A DNA stretch of 64,000 nt. Origin: Stenotrophomonas sp. WZN-1 (GTDB lineage: Bacteria; Pseudomonadota; Gammaproteobacteria; Xanthomonadales; Xanthomonadaceae). Shown here piece by piece: positions 19,126-27,898 of this stretch (position 1 is its first letter; every line of letters begins with the position of its first letter). Under the pieces are notes generated by a model. That model saw only the letters and a list, made by a program, of their open reading frames with translations, did not search any database and was not told the origin of the DNA. The stretch is from positions 4,048,001-4,112,000 of the forward strand of contig NZ_CP021768.1 of assembly GCF_002192255.1 (NCBI RefSeq). Reading direction: 5' to 3'. The position numbers were made by a program, and so were the translations under genes.

Positions 19126-22100
19126 ATGAACCTGTCCGGCCCCTTCATCCGCCGCCCGATCGGCACCGCGCTGCTGGCCATCGGCCTGTTCATGGTCGGC
19201 CTGATCTGCTATCTGCGGCTGGGTGTCTCGGCACTGCCGAACATCGAGATCCCGGTGATCTTCGTGCATGCCAGCCAGTCCGGCGCCGACGCGGCGACCA
19301 TGGCCTCCACGGTCACCGCGCCGCTGGAACGCCATCTCGGCCAGCTGCCGGGCATCGACCGCATGCGCTCATCGAGTTCGGAAGGCAGCTCGCTGGTGTT
19401 CATGATCTTCCAGAGCGGCCACAACATCGATTCGGCGGCACTGGACGTGCAGACGGCGATCAACTCGGCTCAGGCCGACCTGCCCTCGGGCATGGGCTCG
19501 CCGATGTACCAGAAGGCGAACCCGAACGACGATCCGGTGATCGCCATCGCGCTGACCTCGCAGACGCAGTCGGCCGATGAGCTGTACAACGTCGCCGACT
19601 CGCTGCTGGCGCAGCGCATCCGCCAGATCAGCGGCGTCGCCTCGGTCGACATCGCTGGCGCTTCGACGCCGGCGGTGCGCGTGGACGTCAACCTGCGCCT
19701 GATGAACGCGCTGGGCCTGACCGCCGATGACCTGCGCAACGCGGTGCGTGCAGCCAATGTGACCTCGCCCACCGGCTTCCTCAGCGATGGCAACACCACC
19801 ACCGCGATCATCGCCAACGATTCGGTCGCACGCGCCGCCGACTTCGCCGACCTGGTGGTGAAGACCCAGGGCGATGGCCGGGTGATCCGCCTGAAGGACA
19901 TCGCCAACGTCTACGACGGCCAGCAGGATGCCTACCAGGCCGCGTGGTTCGATCACAAACCGGCGGTGGTGATGTACGTGTTCACCCGTGCCGGCGCGAA
20001 CATCGTGGAGACCGTGGACCGGGTCAAGGCGCAGATCCCAACCCTGCGCGACTACCTGCAGCCCGGCACCACGATGACACCGTACTTCGACCGTACGCCG
20101 ACCATCCGCTCGTCGCTGCATGAAGTGCAGATCACCCTGCTGATCAGCCTGGCGATGGTGGTGCTGACCATGGCGCTGTTCCTGCGCCGGCTGGCACCGA
20201 CGCTGATCGCCGCGGTGACCGTGCCGCTGTCGCTGGCCGGTGCCGCGCTGGTGATGTACGTGATGGGCTTCACCCTGAACAACCTGAGCCTGCTGGCGCT
20301 GGTGATCGCGATCGGCTTCGTGGTGGACGATGCGATCGTGGTGATCGAGAACATCATGCGCCATCTCGACGAGGGCATGCCGCGCATGCAGGCGGCGCTG
20401 ACCGGGGCGCGCGAGATCGGCTTCACCATCGTCTCGATCACCGCCTCGCTGGTGGCGGTGTTCATCCCGCTGCTGTTCGCCAGCGGCATGATGGGCGCGT
20501 TCTTCCGCGAATTCACCGTCACCCTGGTCGCGGCCATCGTGGTCTCGATGATCGTCTCGCTGACACTGACCCCGGCGCTGTGCAGCCGCTTCCTCAGCGC
20601 CCACGATCATGCTGCACCGCCGTCGCGCTTCGGCCGCTGGCTGGATGCCGGCCACGAGCGGATGCTGCGCGTCTACACCGTGTTCCTCGACTTCTCGCTG
20701 CGCCACGCGCTGCTGCTGTCGCTGACGCCGCTGATCCTGATCGGCGTCACCATCTTCCTGTTCGGCGCGGTGAAGAAGGGCGCGTTCCCACCGCAGGACA
20801 CCGGCCTGATCTGGGGCCGCGCCAACTCCAGTGCCACCGTCTCCTTCGAGGACATGGTCGCCCGCCAACGCCGCATCACCGACATGCTGATGGCCGACCC
20901 GGCGGTGAAGACCGTGGGTGTGCGCCTGGGCAGCGGCCGCCAAGGCTCGAGCGCACAGTTCAACATCGAGCTGAAGTCGCGCAGCGACGGCCGCCGCGAA
21001 ACCACGGCACATGCGTTGGCGCGACTCAGTGCCAAGGCCGACCGCTATCCGGACCTGCAACTGCGCCTGCGCGCGATCCAGGACCTGCCCAGCAACGATG
21101 GCGGCGGTTCCAGCCAGGGCGCGCAGTACCGCATATCCCTGCAGGGCAATGACCTCGCCGCACTGCAGGAATGGCTGCCCAAGCTGCAGGCGGAACTGAA
21201 GAAGAACCCGAAGCTGCGCGATGTCGGCACCGACGTGGACAATGCCGGCCTGCGCCAGAACATCCAGATCGACCGTGCCAAGGCCGCGCGCCTGGGCATC
21301 ACCGTGGGTGCCATCGACGGCGCGCTGTACGGTGCGTTCGGCCAGCGCCAGATCTCCACCATCTATTCGGACATCAACCAGTACAGCGTGGTGGTCAATG
21401 CGCTGCCCTCGCAGACCGCCACCCCGGCGGCACTGGATGAGGTGTACGTGCGTGCGCGCAACGGCGACATGGTACCGATCACCGCGGTGGCCACCCAGAT
21501 GCCCGGCCTGGCACCCTCGCAGATCACCCACGAAAACCAGTACACGACGATGGACCTCAGCTACAACCTGGCGCCGAACGTGAGCATGGGTGAGGCCAAG
21601 GCGATCATCGATGCGACCGTAGCCGGCATGCGCATGCCCGGCGACATCCGCCTGGCCGACGATGCGGGCTTCGGCTTCAATTCCGATCCCAGCGACATGC
21701 TGATCCTGGTACTGGCCGCCATCCTGACCGTGTACCTGGTGCTGGGCATGCTCTACGAGAGCCTGATCCACCCGGTCACCATCCTGTCCACGCTGCCGGC
21801 GGCGGGCGTCGGTGCGCTGCTGGCGTTGTTCGGCACCAACACCGAACTGTCGGTGATCTCGATGATCGCGCTGGTACTGCTGATCGGCATCGTCAAGAAG
21901 AACGCGATCATGATGATCGACTTCGCACTGGTGGCGCAGCGCGAGCATGGGTTGGCACCGCGCGACGCCGCGCGCGAGGCCAGCATCGTGCGCTTCCGCC
22001 CGATCATGATGACCACGATGGTGGCCATCCTGGCGGCGGTGCCGCTGGCGATCGGCCTGGGGGAAGGGTCCGAACTGCGCCGCCCGCTGGGCATCGCGAT

Positions 22101-22248
22101 GATCGGCGGCCTGCTGTTCTCGCAGAGCCTGACCCTGCTCAGCACGCCGGCGCTGTACGTGATCTTCTCCTGCCTGGCCGAACGCTGGCGGGCACGCCGC
22201 GCACGCAAGCGCGAAGCGAAGCTGCTCAAGCGCGCGCAGCGGGCCTGA
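19126..22248 (+). CDS. smeK: RND efflux pump, second (MdtC/SmeK-like)
   Basis: A 1,040-residue RND transporter. It begins MNLSGPFIRRPIGTALLAIG, with TM4 proton-relay residues in VVDDAIVVIENI and the conserved GIVKKNAIMMIDF. ATG 19126 lies 31 bases past the first pump's stop; the longer in-frame start at 19033 lies inside smeJ and is rejected. The likely role is second subunit of a hetero-trimeric pump with the first. There is no outer-membrane partner in the operon, so it probably borrows a TolC-type channel. A SMAG repeat follows the stop. Confidence 0.88.
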   Translation: MNLSGPFIRRPIGTALLAIGLFMVGLICYLRLGVSALPNIEIPVIFVHASQSGADAATMASTVTAPLERHLGQLPGIDRMRSSSSEGSSLVFMIFQSGHNIDSAALDVQTAINSAQADLPSGMGSPMYQKANPNDDPVIAIALTSQTQSADELYNVADSLLAQRIRQISGVASVDIAGASTPAVRVDVNLRLMNALGLTADDLRNAVRAANVTSPTGFLSDGNTTTAIIANDSVARAADFADLVVKTQGDGRVIRLKDIANVYDGQQDAYQAAWFDHKPAVVMYVFTRAGANIVETVDRVKAQIPTLRDYLQPGTTMTPYFDRTPTIRSSLHEVQITLLISLAMVVLTMALFLRRLAPTLIAAVTVPLSLAGAALVMYVMGFTLNNLSLLALVIAIGFVVDDAIVVIENIMRHLDEGMPRMQAALTGAREIGFTIVSITASLVAVFIPLLFASGMMGAFFREFTVTLVAAIVVSMIVSLTLTPALCSRFLSAHDHAAPPSRFGRWLDAGHERMLRVYTVFLDFSLRHALLLSLTPLILIGVTIFLFGAVKKGAFPPQDTGLIWGRANSSATVSFEDMVARQRRITDMLMADPAVKTVGVRLGSGRQGSSAQFNIELKSRSDGRRETTAHALARLSAKADRYPDLQLRLRAIQDLPSNDGGGSSQGAQYRISLQGNDLAALQEWLPKLQAELKKNPKLRDVGTDVDNAGLRQNIQIDRAKAARLGITVGAIDGALYGAFGQRQISTIYSDINQYSVVVNALPSQTATPAALDEVYVRARNGDMVPITAVATQMPGLAPSQITHENQYTTMDLSYNLAPNVSMGEAKAIIDATVAGMRMPGDIRLADDAGFGFNSDPSDMLILVLAAILTVYLVLGMLYESLIHPVTILSTLPAAGVGALLALFGTNTELSVISMIALVLLIGIVKKNAIMMIDFALVAQREHGLAPRDAAREASIVRFRPIMMTTMVAILAAVPLAIGLGEGSELRRPLGIAMIGGLLFSQSLTLLSTPALYVIFSCLAERWRARRARKREAKLLKRAQRA

Positions 22249-22255
22249 TCGGATC

Positions 22256-22278
22256 CGCCGGCCAGCGGCCGGCGCTAC
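22256..22278. repeat. SMAG repeat
   Basis: Complement of a GTAGCGCCGGCCGCTGG palindrome, 7 bases after the second RND stop. Confidence 0.8.
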
Positions 22279-22296
22279 CGTGGGTGCGGATGGTGG

Positions 22297-22317
22297 GTGC
22301 GGATCGTTGGTCCGCAC
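22297..22317. repeat. GTGCGGA-type short palindrome
   Basis: GTGCGGA and TCCGCAC arms around TCGTTGG. It is the same repeat type as 27815, 46343, 54125 and 63777 and often lies beside SMAG elements. Confidence 0.7.
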
Positions 22318-22343
22318 GCCTCCGGGTTTGACGCGCCGTAACG

Positions 22344-22362
22344 AAAAGAGAACAATTCTCAT
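22344..22362. promoter_or_regulatory. Fur box
   Basis: GAGAACAATTCTCAT is close to the symmetric GAGAATnATTCTC Fur consensus. It lies about 130 bases upstream of the TonB-dependent receptor start, and its AT-rich character stands out from the surroundings. Confidence 0.7.
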
Positions 22363-22492
22363 CCAGCCATGGTCCTGCGCCCGTTCGCGGCGCCCCGCTG
22401 CCATCTCCGGCCAGCCTGCGTGATCCCAGCCACTGCACATTCCCCCACCCGTGGGCGGATGGCCCGTGGCCGTCCGTCGAGGACCACCATCG

Positions 22493-24550
22493 ATGCTGCC
22501 TTCCCGTTCTCCCCGCCTGGCCCTGCTGGCCGTAGCCCTGTCCGCCGCCTGTACCGCCCACGCCGAAGCGCCGGCCGGCAGTCGTAGCGCCACCGATCTG
22601 GATACGGTGAAAGTCACCGCCGAACGCACCCATACCGACGCCGGCGCACTGGGCGACCGTGCGCTGCGCGATACCCCGTTTGCGATTACCGCCGTTGGCC
22701 GCGAGCAGATCGAGCAGCGCCAGGTGGTCTCGCTGGGTGAAGCCTTCCTGCTCGACCCCTCGGTCAGCACCCAGGTCAGCGCCTATGCCAGTGGCTGGAG
22801 CTCGCCCATCCGCAACCGCGGCCTGGAGCTGAACTACGACAGCTACCGGGTCAATGGCCTGCAGGTCTCTTCCTGGGGCACCGAATGGCCGCTGGAAGTG
22901 ATGGAACAGGTCGATCTGCTGAAAGGCCCGGGCGGATTCCTGTATGGCTTCGGCACCCCTGGCGGCATCGTCAACTACATCACCAGGAAGCCGACCGACA
23001 CGCCCACCTTCTCCGCCCAGCTGGGCTGGCGCGAACAGGGCGTCGTCAGCGGCGGCATCGACGTTGGCGGCCGCTTCGGCAACGAGCAGATGTTCGGCTA
23101 CCGCTTCAACGCCTTCCAGGAAAAGGGCGAGACCTTCAACGGCGGGCATGTCGATCGCAAGGTGGGCGCGCTGTCGCTGGACGCGCGCCTGAGTGATGCA
23201 CTCACCTGGACCTTCGACGGTGTGTTCCAGTCGCGCGACCTGCGCGAGGAATCGCCGCAGTACTACTTCCGTGGCCTGACCTCGTTGCCGCGGCCGATCG
23301 CCGGAGATACCGACAACAGCGTACCCGGCACCTACTACGACACCCGATCCAGCCTGCTGTCGACCGGCTTGAACTGGCAGATCAACAGTGACTGGAAGGC
23401 CAGCCTGAGTTATGGCGTCACCACCTCATGGAATGACGTCAACAAGATTTTCGCCTACATCGACGATCTCAACGGCGACTACGACGTCAACGTCTACGAA
23501 CTGGGGGGCAAGAGCGAGTGGAAGCTGGCCCAGGCCATGCTGCAGGGCAGCTTCCGCACCGGTCCGCTGCAGCATCAGGTGGTGGCGGGCATCAGCCACC
23601 AGACCGGGCTGGGCTGGGACCGTCCCTACGAGTGGAACCTGATCGGCCGCGCCAACCTGTACCAGCGCCATGCCATCCGCCACGACGCCGTCGGTTCGCG
23701 GGTGATGACCCGTGGTAACGAGACGGTGCAGCAGGCGGTGTTCGCAAGCGATACGGTGAACCTCGGCAGCGGCTGGTCGGTGCTGGCAGGCTGGCGCTAC
23801 AACGACTTCGAAACCAAGGGGCGATACCACACCTACCCGGTCACCCCGACCTACGCCGTGATGTTCAAGCCCAGCGAAGCGGTCACCCTGTATGCCAGCT
23901 ACATCGAATCGCTGGAAGCAGGCAGCCGCGTAGGCAACAGCTACATCAATGCCGGCGACGTGCTCGATCCCACCATCAGCAAGCAGTACGAGATCGGTGC
24001 GAAGGTCGAGGCGGCACGCTGGAATGCGAACCTTGCGGCGTTCCGGCTGGAGCGTGGCGCCAACATCGATGCGCTCACGCCGGCCGGCAAGCGCCTGGTA
24101 CAGGACGGCATCACGCTGTACGAAGGCATCGAGGCCAGTGCCGACCTGCACCTTACCGATGCACTGAACATCGGCGGTGGCGTCACCTGGCTGGACCCGA
24201 CCTACGACAAGCTGTCCTCGGCCAGCGCCGCACAGGAAGGCAACCGTACCGCGGGTGCTGCGCGCTGGAGCGCGGTACTGCATGCCACCTACCAGCTGCC
24301 ATGGGTGGATGGGCTGGAGACCTACGCCGCCGTGCGCTACTACGGCGATGTCTGGTATGACGCCGACAACACCCTGAAGCTGCCCGACTACACACTGGTC
24401 AATGCCGGCATCGGCTATCGCCTGCTCGCCTCCGGCCACCCGGTGACCGTGCGCGCCAGCGTCGAGAACCTGGCCAACCGGAAGTACTGGTCCAACGCCG
24501 GCGCCGGCCTGCCGCGCACGTTCGCTGTGAGCGTGCGGTTCGAAATGTAA
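22493..24550 (+). CDS. TonB-dependent siderophore receptor
   Basis: A 685-residue outer-membrane receptor with a signal peptide (LALLAVALSAACTAHAEA). The plug domain includes DTVKVTAER, LRDTPFAITAVGREQIEQRQ, the FhuE/FpvA-like IRNRGLE, and VDLLKGPGGFLYG with GGIVNYITRKPT. The beta-barrel ends in an aromatic-type strand, FAVSVRFEM. It imports a ferric siderophore with energy from TonB-ExbBD; the ligand cannot be assigned. Start ATG 22493 has GAGGACC upstream. A Fur box sits in the upstream region. It lacks an N-terminal signalling extension, so surface-signalling control is unlikely. Confidence 0.93.
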   Translation: MLPSRSPRLALLAVALSAACTAHAEAPAGSRSATDLDTVKVTAERTHTDAGALGDRALRDTPFAITAVGREQIEQRQVVSLGEAFLLDPSVSTQVSAYASGWSSPIRNRGLELNYDSYRVNGLQVSSWGTEWPLEVMEQVDLLKGPGGFLYGFGTPGGIVNYITRKPTDTPTFSAQLGWREQGVVSGGIDVGGRFGNEQMFGYRFNAFQEKGETFNGGHVDRKVGALSLDARLSDALTWTFDGVFQSRDLREESPQYYFRGLTSLPRPIAGDTDNSVPGTYYDTRSSLLSTGLNWQINSDWKASLSYGVTTSWNDVNKIFAYIDDLNGDYDVNVYELGGKSEWKLAQAMLQGSFRTGPLQHQVVAGISHQTGLGWDRPYEWNLIGRANLYQRHAIRHDAVGSRVMTRGNETVQQAVFASDTVNLGSGWSVLAGWRYNDFETKGRYHTYPVTPTYAVMFKPSEAVTLYASYIESLEAGSRVGNSYINAGDVLDPTISKQYEIGAKVEAARWNANLAAFRLERGANIDALTPAGKRLVQDGITLYEGIEASADLHLTDALNIGGGVTWLDPTYDKLSSASAAQEGNRTAGAARWSAVLHATYQLPWVDGLETYAAVRYYGDVWYDADNTLKLPDYTLVNAGIGYRLLASGHPVTVRASVENLANRKYWSNAGAGLPRTFAVSVRFEM

Positions 24551-24559
24551 CGGGCCTCG

Positions 24560-24632
24560 GTAGCGCCGGGCCATGCCCGGCGGCTGCGTTTCACGCCGCG
24601 CTGCGCGCTCGCCGCGCATGGCGCGGCGCTAC
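24560..24632. repeat. SMAG repeat pair
   Basis: Facing GTAGCGCCGGGCC... and GTAGCGCCGCGCC... palindromes between the receptor and the FUSC gene. Confidence 0.8.
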
Positions 24633-24686
24633 CGGATTTCACGCAAGGCCCGCAATAATGGTGGAAGACCCTTCCACCGAGCCTGC

Positions 24687-26864
24687 ATGTCCGCCCGACA
24701 ATCCCGCCTCAGCCGCCTGTGGGCCCACGAAAAGGCCAGTTACGGCCTGCGGGTGTTCATCGCCCTGACCGCGGCGCTGGCGGTGTGCTGGCAGCTGGAT
24801 GCGCTTACGGCCCTGCCCGGCGTGTTCCTCGGCATCATCGCCAGCGCCATCGCCGAGACCGACGACAACTGGTGGGGCCGGACCAAGGCCGTGGCGCTGT
24901 CGCTGCTGTGCTTCTGCATCGCTGCGGCCTCGGTGATCTGGCTGTTCCCGTGGCCGTGGATCTTCATCGGCGCGCTGGCGCTGTCCACCTTCGGCCTGAC
25001 CCTGCTCGGTGCGCTCGGCGAGCGCTATGCGTCCATCGCCCAGGCCACGGTGACGCTGGCGATCTACACCATGATCGGCCTCGAACAGCACGGCGCCAGC
25101 GACCTTCACAGTGCGCTGGAGGCGGTCAGCCACCTGCTGGCCGGTGCGGTCTGGTACGGCCTGCTGTCGATCCTGTGGACCGCGCTGTTCGCCAACCGAC
25201 CGGTGCGCGAACGGGTGGCGCGCCTGTATGTGGAACTGGGCCGCTACCTGCAGTTGAAGGCCGCGCTGTTCGAACCGGTGCGCGAGGCCGACCTTCAGCG
25301 TCGCCAGCTGGACCTGGCCGAACAGAACCGGCGCGTGGTCGGCGCGCTGAACGAGGCCAAGACCGCAATCCTGGCCCGCTTCGGCCGCTCCGGCCGGCCG
25401 GGCGTCAATTCCGGCCTGTATCTGCGCCTGTACTACATGGCGCAGGATTTCCACGAGCGCGCCAGTTCCTCGCATTACCCGTACGGCGCGCTGGTCGATG
25501 CGTTCTTCCACAGCGACGTGCTGTACCGCTGCCAGCGCCTGCTCGACCTGCAGGGACAGGCCTGTGCCCGCCTGGGCGAGGCGATCCGCCTGCGCCGTCC
25601 GTTCGTATACGGCGAAAGCAACCAGCAGGCCGGGCGCGACCTGGCCGATGCGCTGGCCTACCTGCGCGACCAGCAGCGGCCGCAATGGCAGCGCCTGCTG
25701 GGCTCGCTGGACCTGCTGGTGCACAACCTGCGCAGCATCGAGCGCCGGCTGCTGGACGCCGAGCGCTCCGAGGCCAGCCTGGACAACGTCGATACCCGCC
25801 TGCGCGACAGCAACCCGCACACCCTGCGCGAGATGGGCGTGCGCATCCGCCAGCAGCTTACGCCCGGCTCGGTGCTGTTCCGCCACGGACTGCGCATGGC
25901 GCTGGCGCTGATCGCCGGCTTTGCAGCGATCCGCCTGTTCAATGCACAGAACGGCTCGTGGGTGCTGCTGACCATCGTGTTCGTGTGCCGGCCCAACTTC
26001 GGCGCCACCCGCCAGCGCCTGGCGCAGCGCATCGTCGGCACGCTGGCCGGCCTGGTGCTGACCTGGGCGCTGCTGCAGCTGTTCCCGCAGCTGCACGTGC
26101 AGCTGCTGATCGCCCTGTTCTCTGCGCTGCTGTTCTTCTTCACCCGCACCGACCGCTACCTGGTGGCGTCGGCGGCGATCACGGTGATGGCACTGACCTG
26201 CTTCAACCTGATCGGCGATGGCTTCGTGCTGATCGTGCCGCGCATGGTCGATACGGTGCTGGGTTGCGCGATCGCAGCGGCGGCCGCATTCCTGATCCTG
26301 CCTGACTGGCAGGGCCGGCAGCTGCATCTCGTCCTGGCACGCGTGCTGGACACTGCGGCTCGCTACCTGGATTCGGTGCTGGGCCAGTACCGCAGCGGCA
26401 TGCGCGACGACCTGGCCTACCGCATCGCGCGGCGCGACATGCACAACGCCGATGCCGCGCTGTCCACCGCACTGTCGAACATGCTGCGCGAACCCGGCCA
26501 TGTGCGCCGCAATCTGGATGCCGGCTTCCATTTCCTGGCGCTGTCCAACACGCTGCTCGGCCATCTGTCGGCGCTGGGCGCGCATCGCGACCAGGTGGAC
26601 AGCTATGCTGGCGACCCGCTGGCATTGGCAGCCGGTGAGCGCGTGCGCAAGGCGCTGCAGCAGCTGGCGATGGCCCTGACCGCGCGGCAACCGGTCAGCG
26701 AGGACGACAACGACGCTGACCGTGCGGTAGCCGCCGAGCTGGAGCAGATCGACGAGGCGATGCCGCCGAAGCTGCAGTTGATCCGCACGCAGATGGCGCT
26801 GGTGCTGCGGCTGCTGCCGAAGGTGCGGGCAGCGGCCAATGAAGCGGTGACCAGCCTGGCCTGA
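24687..26864 (+). CDS. FUSC/YccS-family inner membrane protein
   Basis: A 725-residue membrane protein with two groups of hydrophobic helices (about residues 20-170 and 400-530), separated and followed by long cytoplasmic helical regions. This is the YccS/YhfK layout of the fusaric-acid-resistance-like (FUSC) superfamily. The N-terminal ALTAALAVCWQLDALTALPG and the ETDDNWWGR loop are typical of YccS. Start ATG 24687 is at the conserved MSARQSRLSRLWAHEKASY. The role is likely transport of aromatic or other organic compounds; the substrate is unknown. Probably monocistronic. Confidence 0.85.
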   Translation: MSARQSRLSRLWAHEKASYGLRVFIALTAALAVCWQLDALTALPGVFLGIIASAIAETDDNWWGRTKAVALSLLCFCIAAASVIWLFPWPWIFIGALALSTFGLTLLGALGERYASIAQATVTLAIYTMIGLEQHGASDLHSALEAVSHLLAGAVWYGLLSILWTALFANRPVRERVARLYVELGRYLQLKAALFEPVREADLQRRQLDLAEQNRRVVGALNEAKTAILARFGRSGRPGVNSGLYLRLYYMAQDFHERASSSHYPYGALVDAFFHSDVLYRCQRLLDLQGQACARLGEAIRLRRPFVYGESNQQAGRDLADALAYLRDQQRPQWQRLLGSLDLLVHNLRSIERRLLDAERSEASLDNVDTRLRDSNPHTLREMGVRIRQQLTPGSVLFRHGLRMALALIAGFAAIRLFNAQNGSWVLLTIVFVCRPNFGATRQRLAQRIVGTLAGLVLTWALLQLFPQLHVQLLIALFSALLFFFTRTDRYLVASAAITVMALTCFNLIGDGFVLIVPRMVDTVLGCAIAAAAAFLILPDWQGRQLHLVLARVLDTAARYLDSVLGQYRSGMRDDLAYRIARRDMHNADAALSTALSNMLREPGHVRRNLDAGFHFLALSNTLLGHLSALGAHRDQVDSYAGDPLALAAGERVRKALQQLAMALTARQPVSEDDNDADRAVAAELEQIDEAMPPKLQLIRTQMALVLRLLPKVRAAANEAVTSLA

Positions 26865-27006
26865 TCCCTCACCGCTGAATCTGGCACGCCATCCGTGCAT
26901 GGCGTGGATCCGCTGCACCGTGTGCAACGGCGCGTTGCATCCAGCGCTGCAGTTCGATCACGCGGCCACGCGGATACTGGGCAATCCCCCGCTCCGGATC
27001 ATCGCC

Positions 27007-27801
27007 ATGAAAATCGAACTCAGCGGCCGTGCCGCGCTGGTCACCGCCTCCACCGCCGGCATCGGCCTTGCGATTGCCCAGGGCCTGGCCGCCGCAGGTG
27101 CGCGCGTCATTCTCAACGGCCGCAGCACCGACAGCGTCGAGCGCGCCCGGCGCCACCTGCTCGCCACCGTGCCGGGTGCCGACGTGCTGGGTGTCGCTGC
27201 CGATCTTTCCGATGCAGCAGGTGTCGAAACACTGCTGGCCGGCCTGCCCAAGGTCGACATCCTGGTCAACAACGCCGGCATCTTCGGCCCACAGGATTTC
27301 TTCGAAACCGATGACGCGACCTGGGAGCGCTACTGGCAGACCAACGTGATGTCCGGCGTGCGCCTGTCGCGTGCGCTGCTGCCGGCGATGGTCAATGCCG
27401 GCTGGGGCCGCGTGCTGTTCATTTCCTCCGAGTCGGCGCGCAACATCCCCGCCGACATGATCCATTACGGGGTCAGCAAGACCGCGCAGCTGTCGTTGTC
27501 GCGCGGCCTGGCCAAGCGCGTGGCCGGCAGTGGCGTCACCGTCAACGCGGTACTTCCCGGCCCGACCCTGTCCGATGGATTCGCGGCGATGTTCGAGGAT
27601 GAACGCCGGCGCAGTGGCAAGCCGCTGGAGCAGATCGGCCGCGAGTTCGTGATGGCGCACCGGCCGTCCTCGGTGATCCAGCGTACTGCCACGGTCGAGG
27701 AAGTGGCCAACATGGTGGTGTACCTGGCCTCGACGCAGGCCTCGGCGACCTCGGGTGCAGCGCTGCGCGTGGATGGCGGCGTGGTCGACGATATCGTCTG
27801 A
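27007..27801 (+). CDS. SDR-family oxidoreductase
   Basis: A 264-residue short-chain dehydrogenase/reductase. The cofactor motif is TASTAGIGLAIAQGLAAAGA (a TGxxxGIG variant with STAGIG). NNAG is at about residue 90. Catalytic Ser in FISSESA and Tyr-Lys in YGVSK complete the active site. The Arg-containing RVILNGRST after beta-2 suggests NADP(H). The C-terminus ASATSGAALRVDGGVVDDIV is the usual SDR end. Start ATG 27007; a longer frame to 26899 is less likely. The substrate is unknown. Confidence 0.9.
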   Translation: MKIELSGRAALVTASTAGIGLAIAQGLAAAGARVILNGRSTDSVERARRHLLATVPGADVLGVAADLSDAAGVETLLAGLPKVDILVNNAGIFGPQDFFETDDATWERYWQTNVMSGVRLSRALLPAMVNAGWGRVLFISSESARNIPADMIHYGVSKTAQLSLSRGLAKRVAGSGVTVNAVLPGPTLSDGFAAMFEDERRRSGKPLEQIGREFVMAHRPSSVIQRTATVEEVANMVVYLASTQASATSGAALRVDGGVVDDIV

Positions 27802-27814
27802 CACCTTTCAAAGT

Positions 27815-27835
27815 GTGCGGACCAACGGTCCGCAC
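27815..27835. repeat. GTGCGGA-type short palindrome
   Basis: GTGCGGACC and GGTCCGCAC arms around AAC, between the SDR gene and the MFS-acyltransferase gene. A partial second copy follows. Confidence 0.7.
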
Positions 27836-27898
27836 CCACAGGTCCGCACCCACAGCGGATAGGCAGGAATGCTAGGCTGCGCCGGTCAAGGAGGTTCC

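Noticed and set aside
19369..22770. 1,133-codon minus-strand open frame
   Set aside because: It lies opposite the second RND pump and the receptor start; long antisense frames are common in high-G+C DNA, and its translation is low-complexity (His/Gln/Arg-rich) with no domain.
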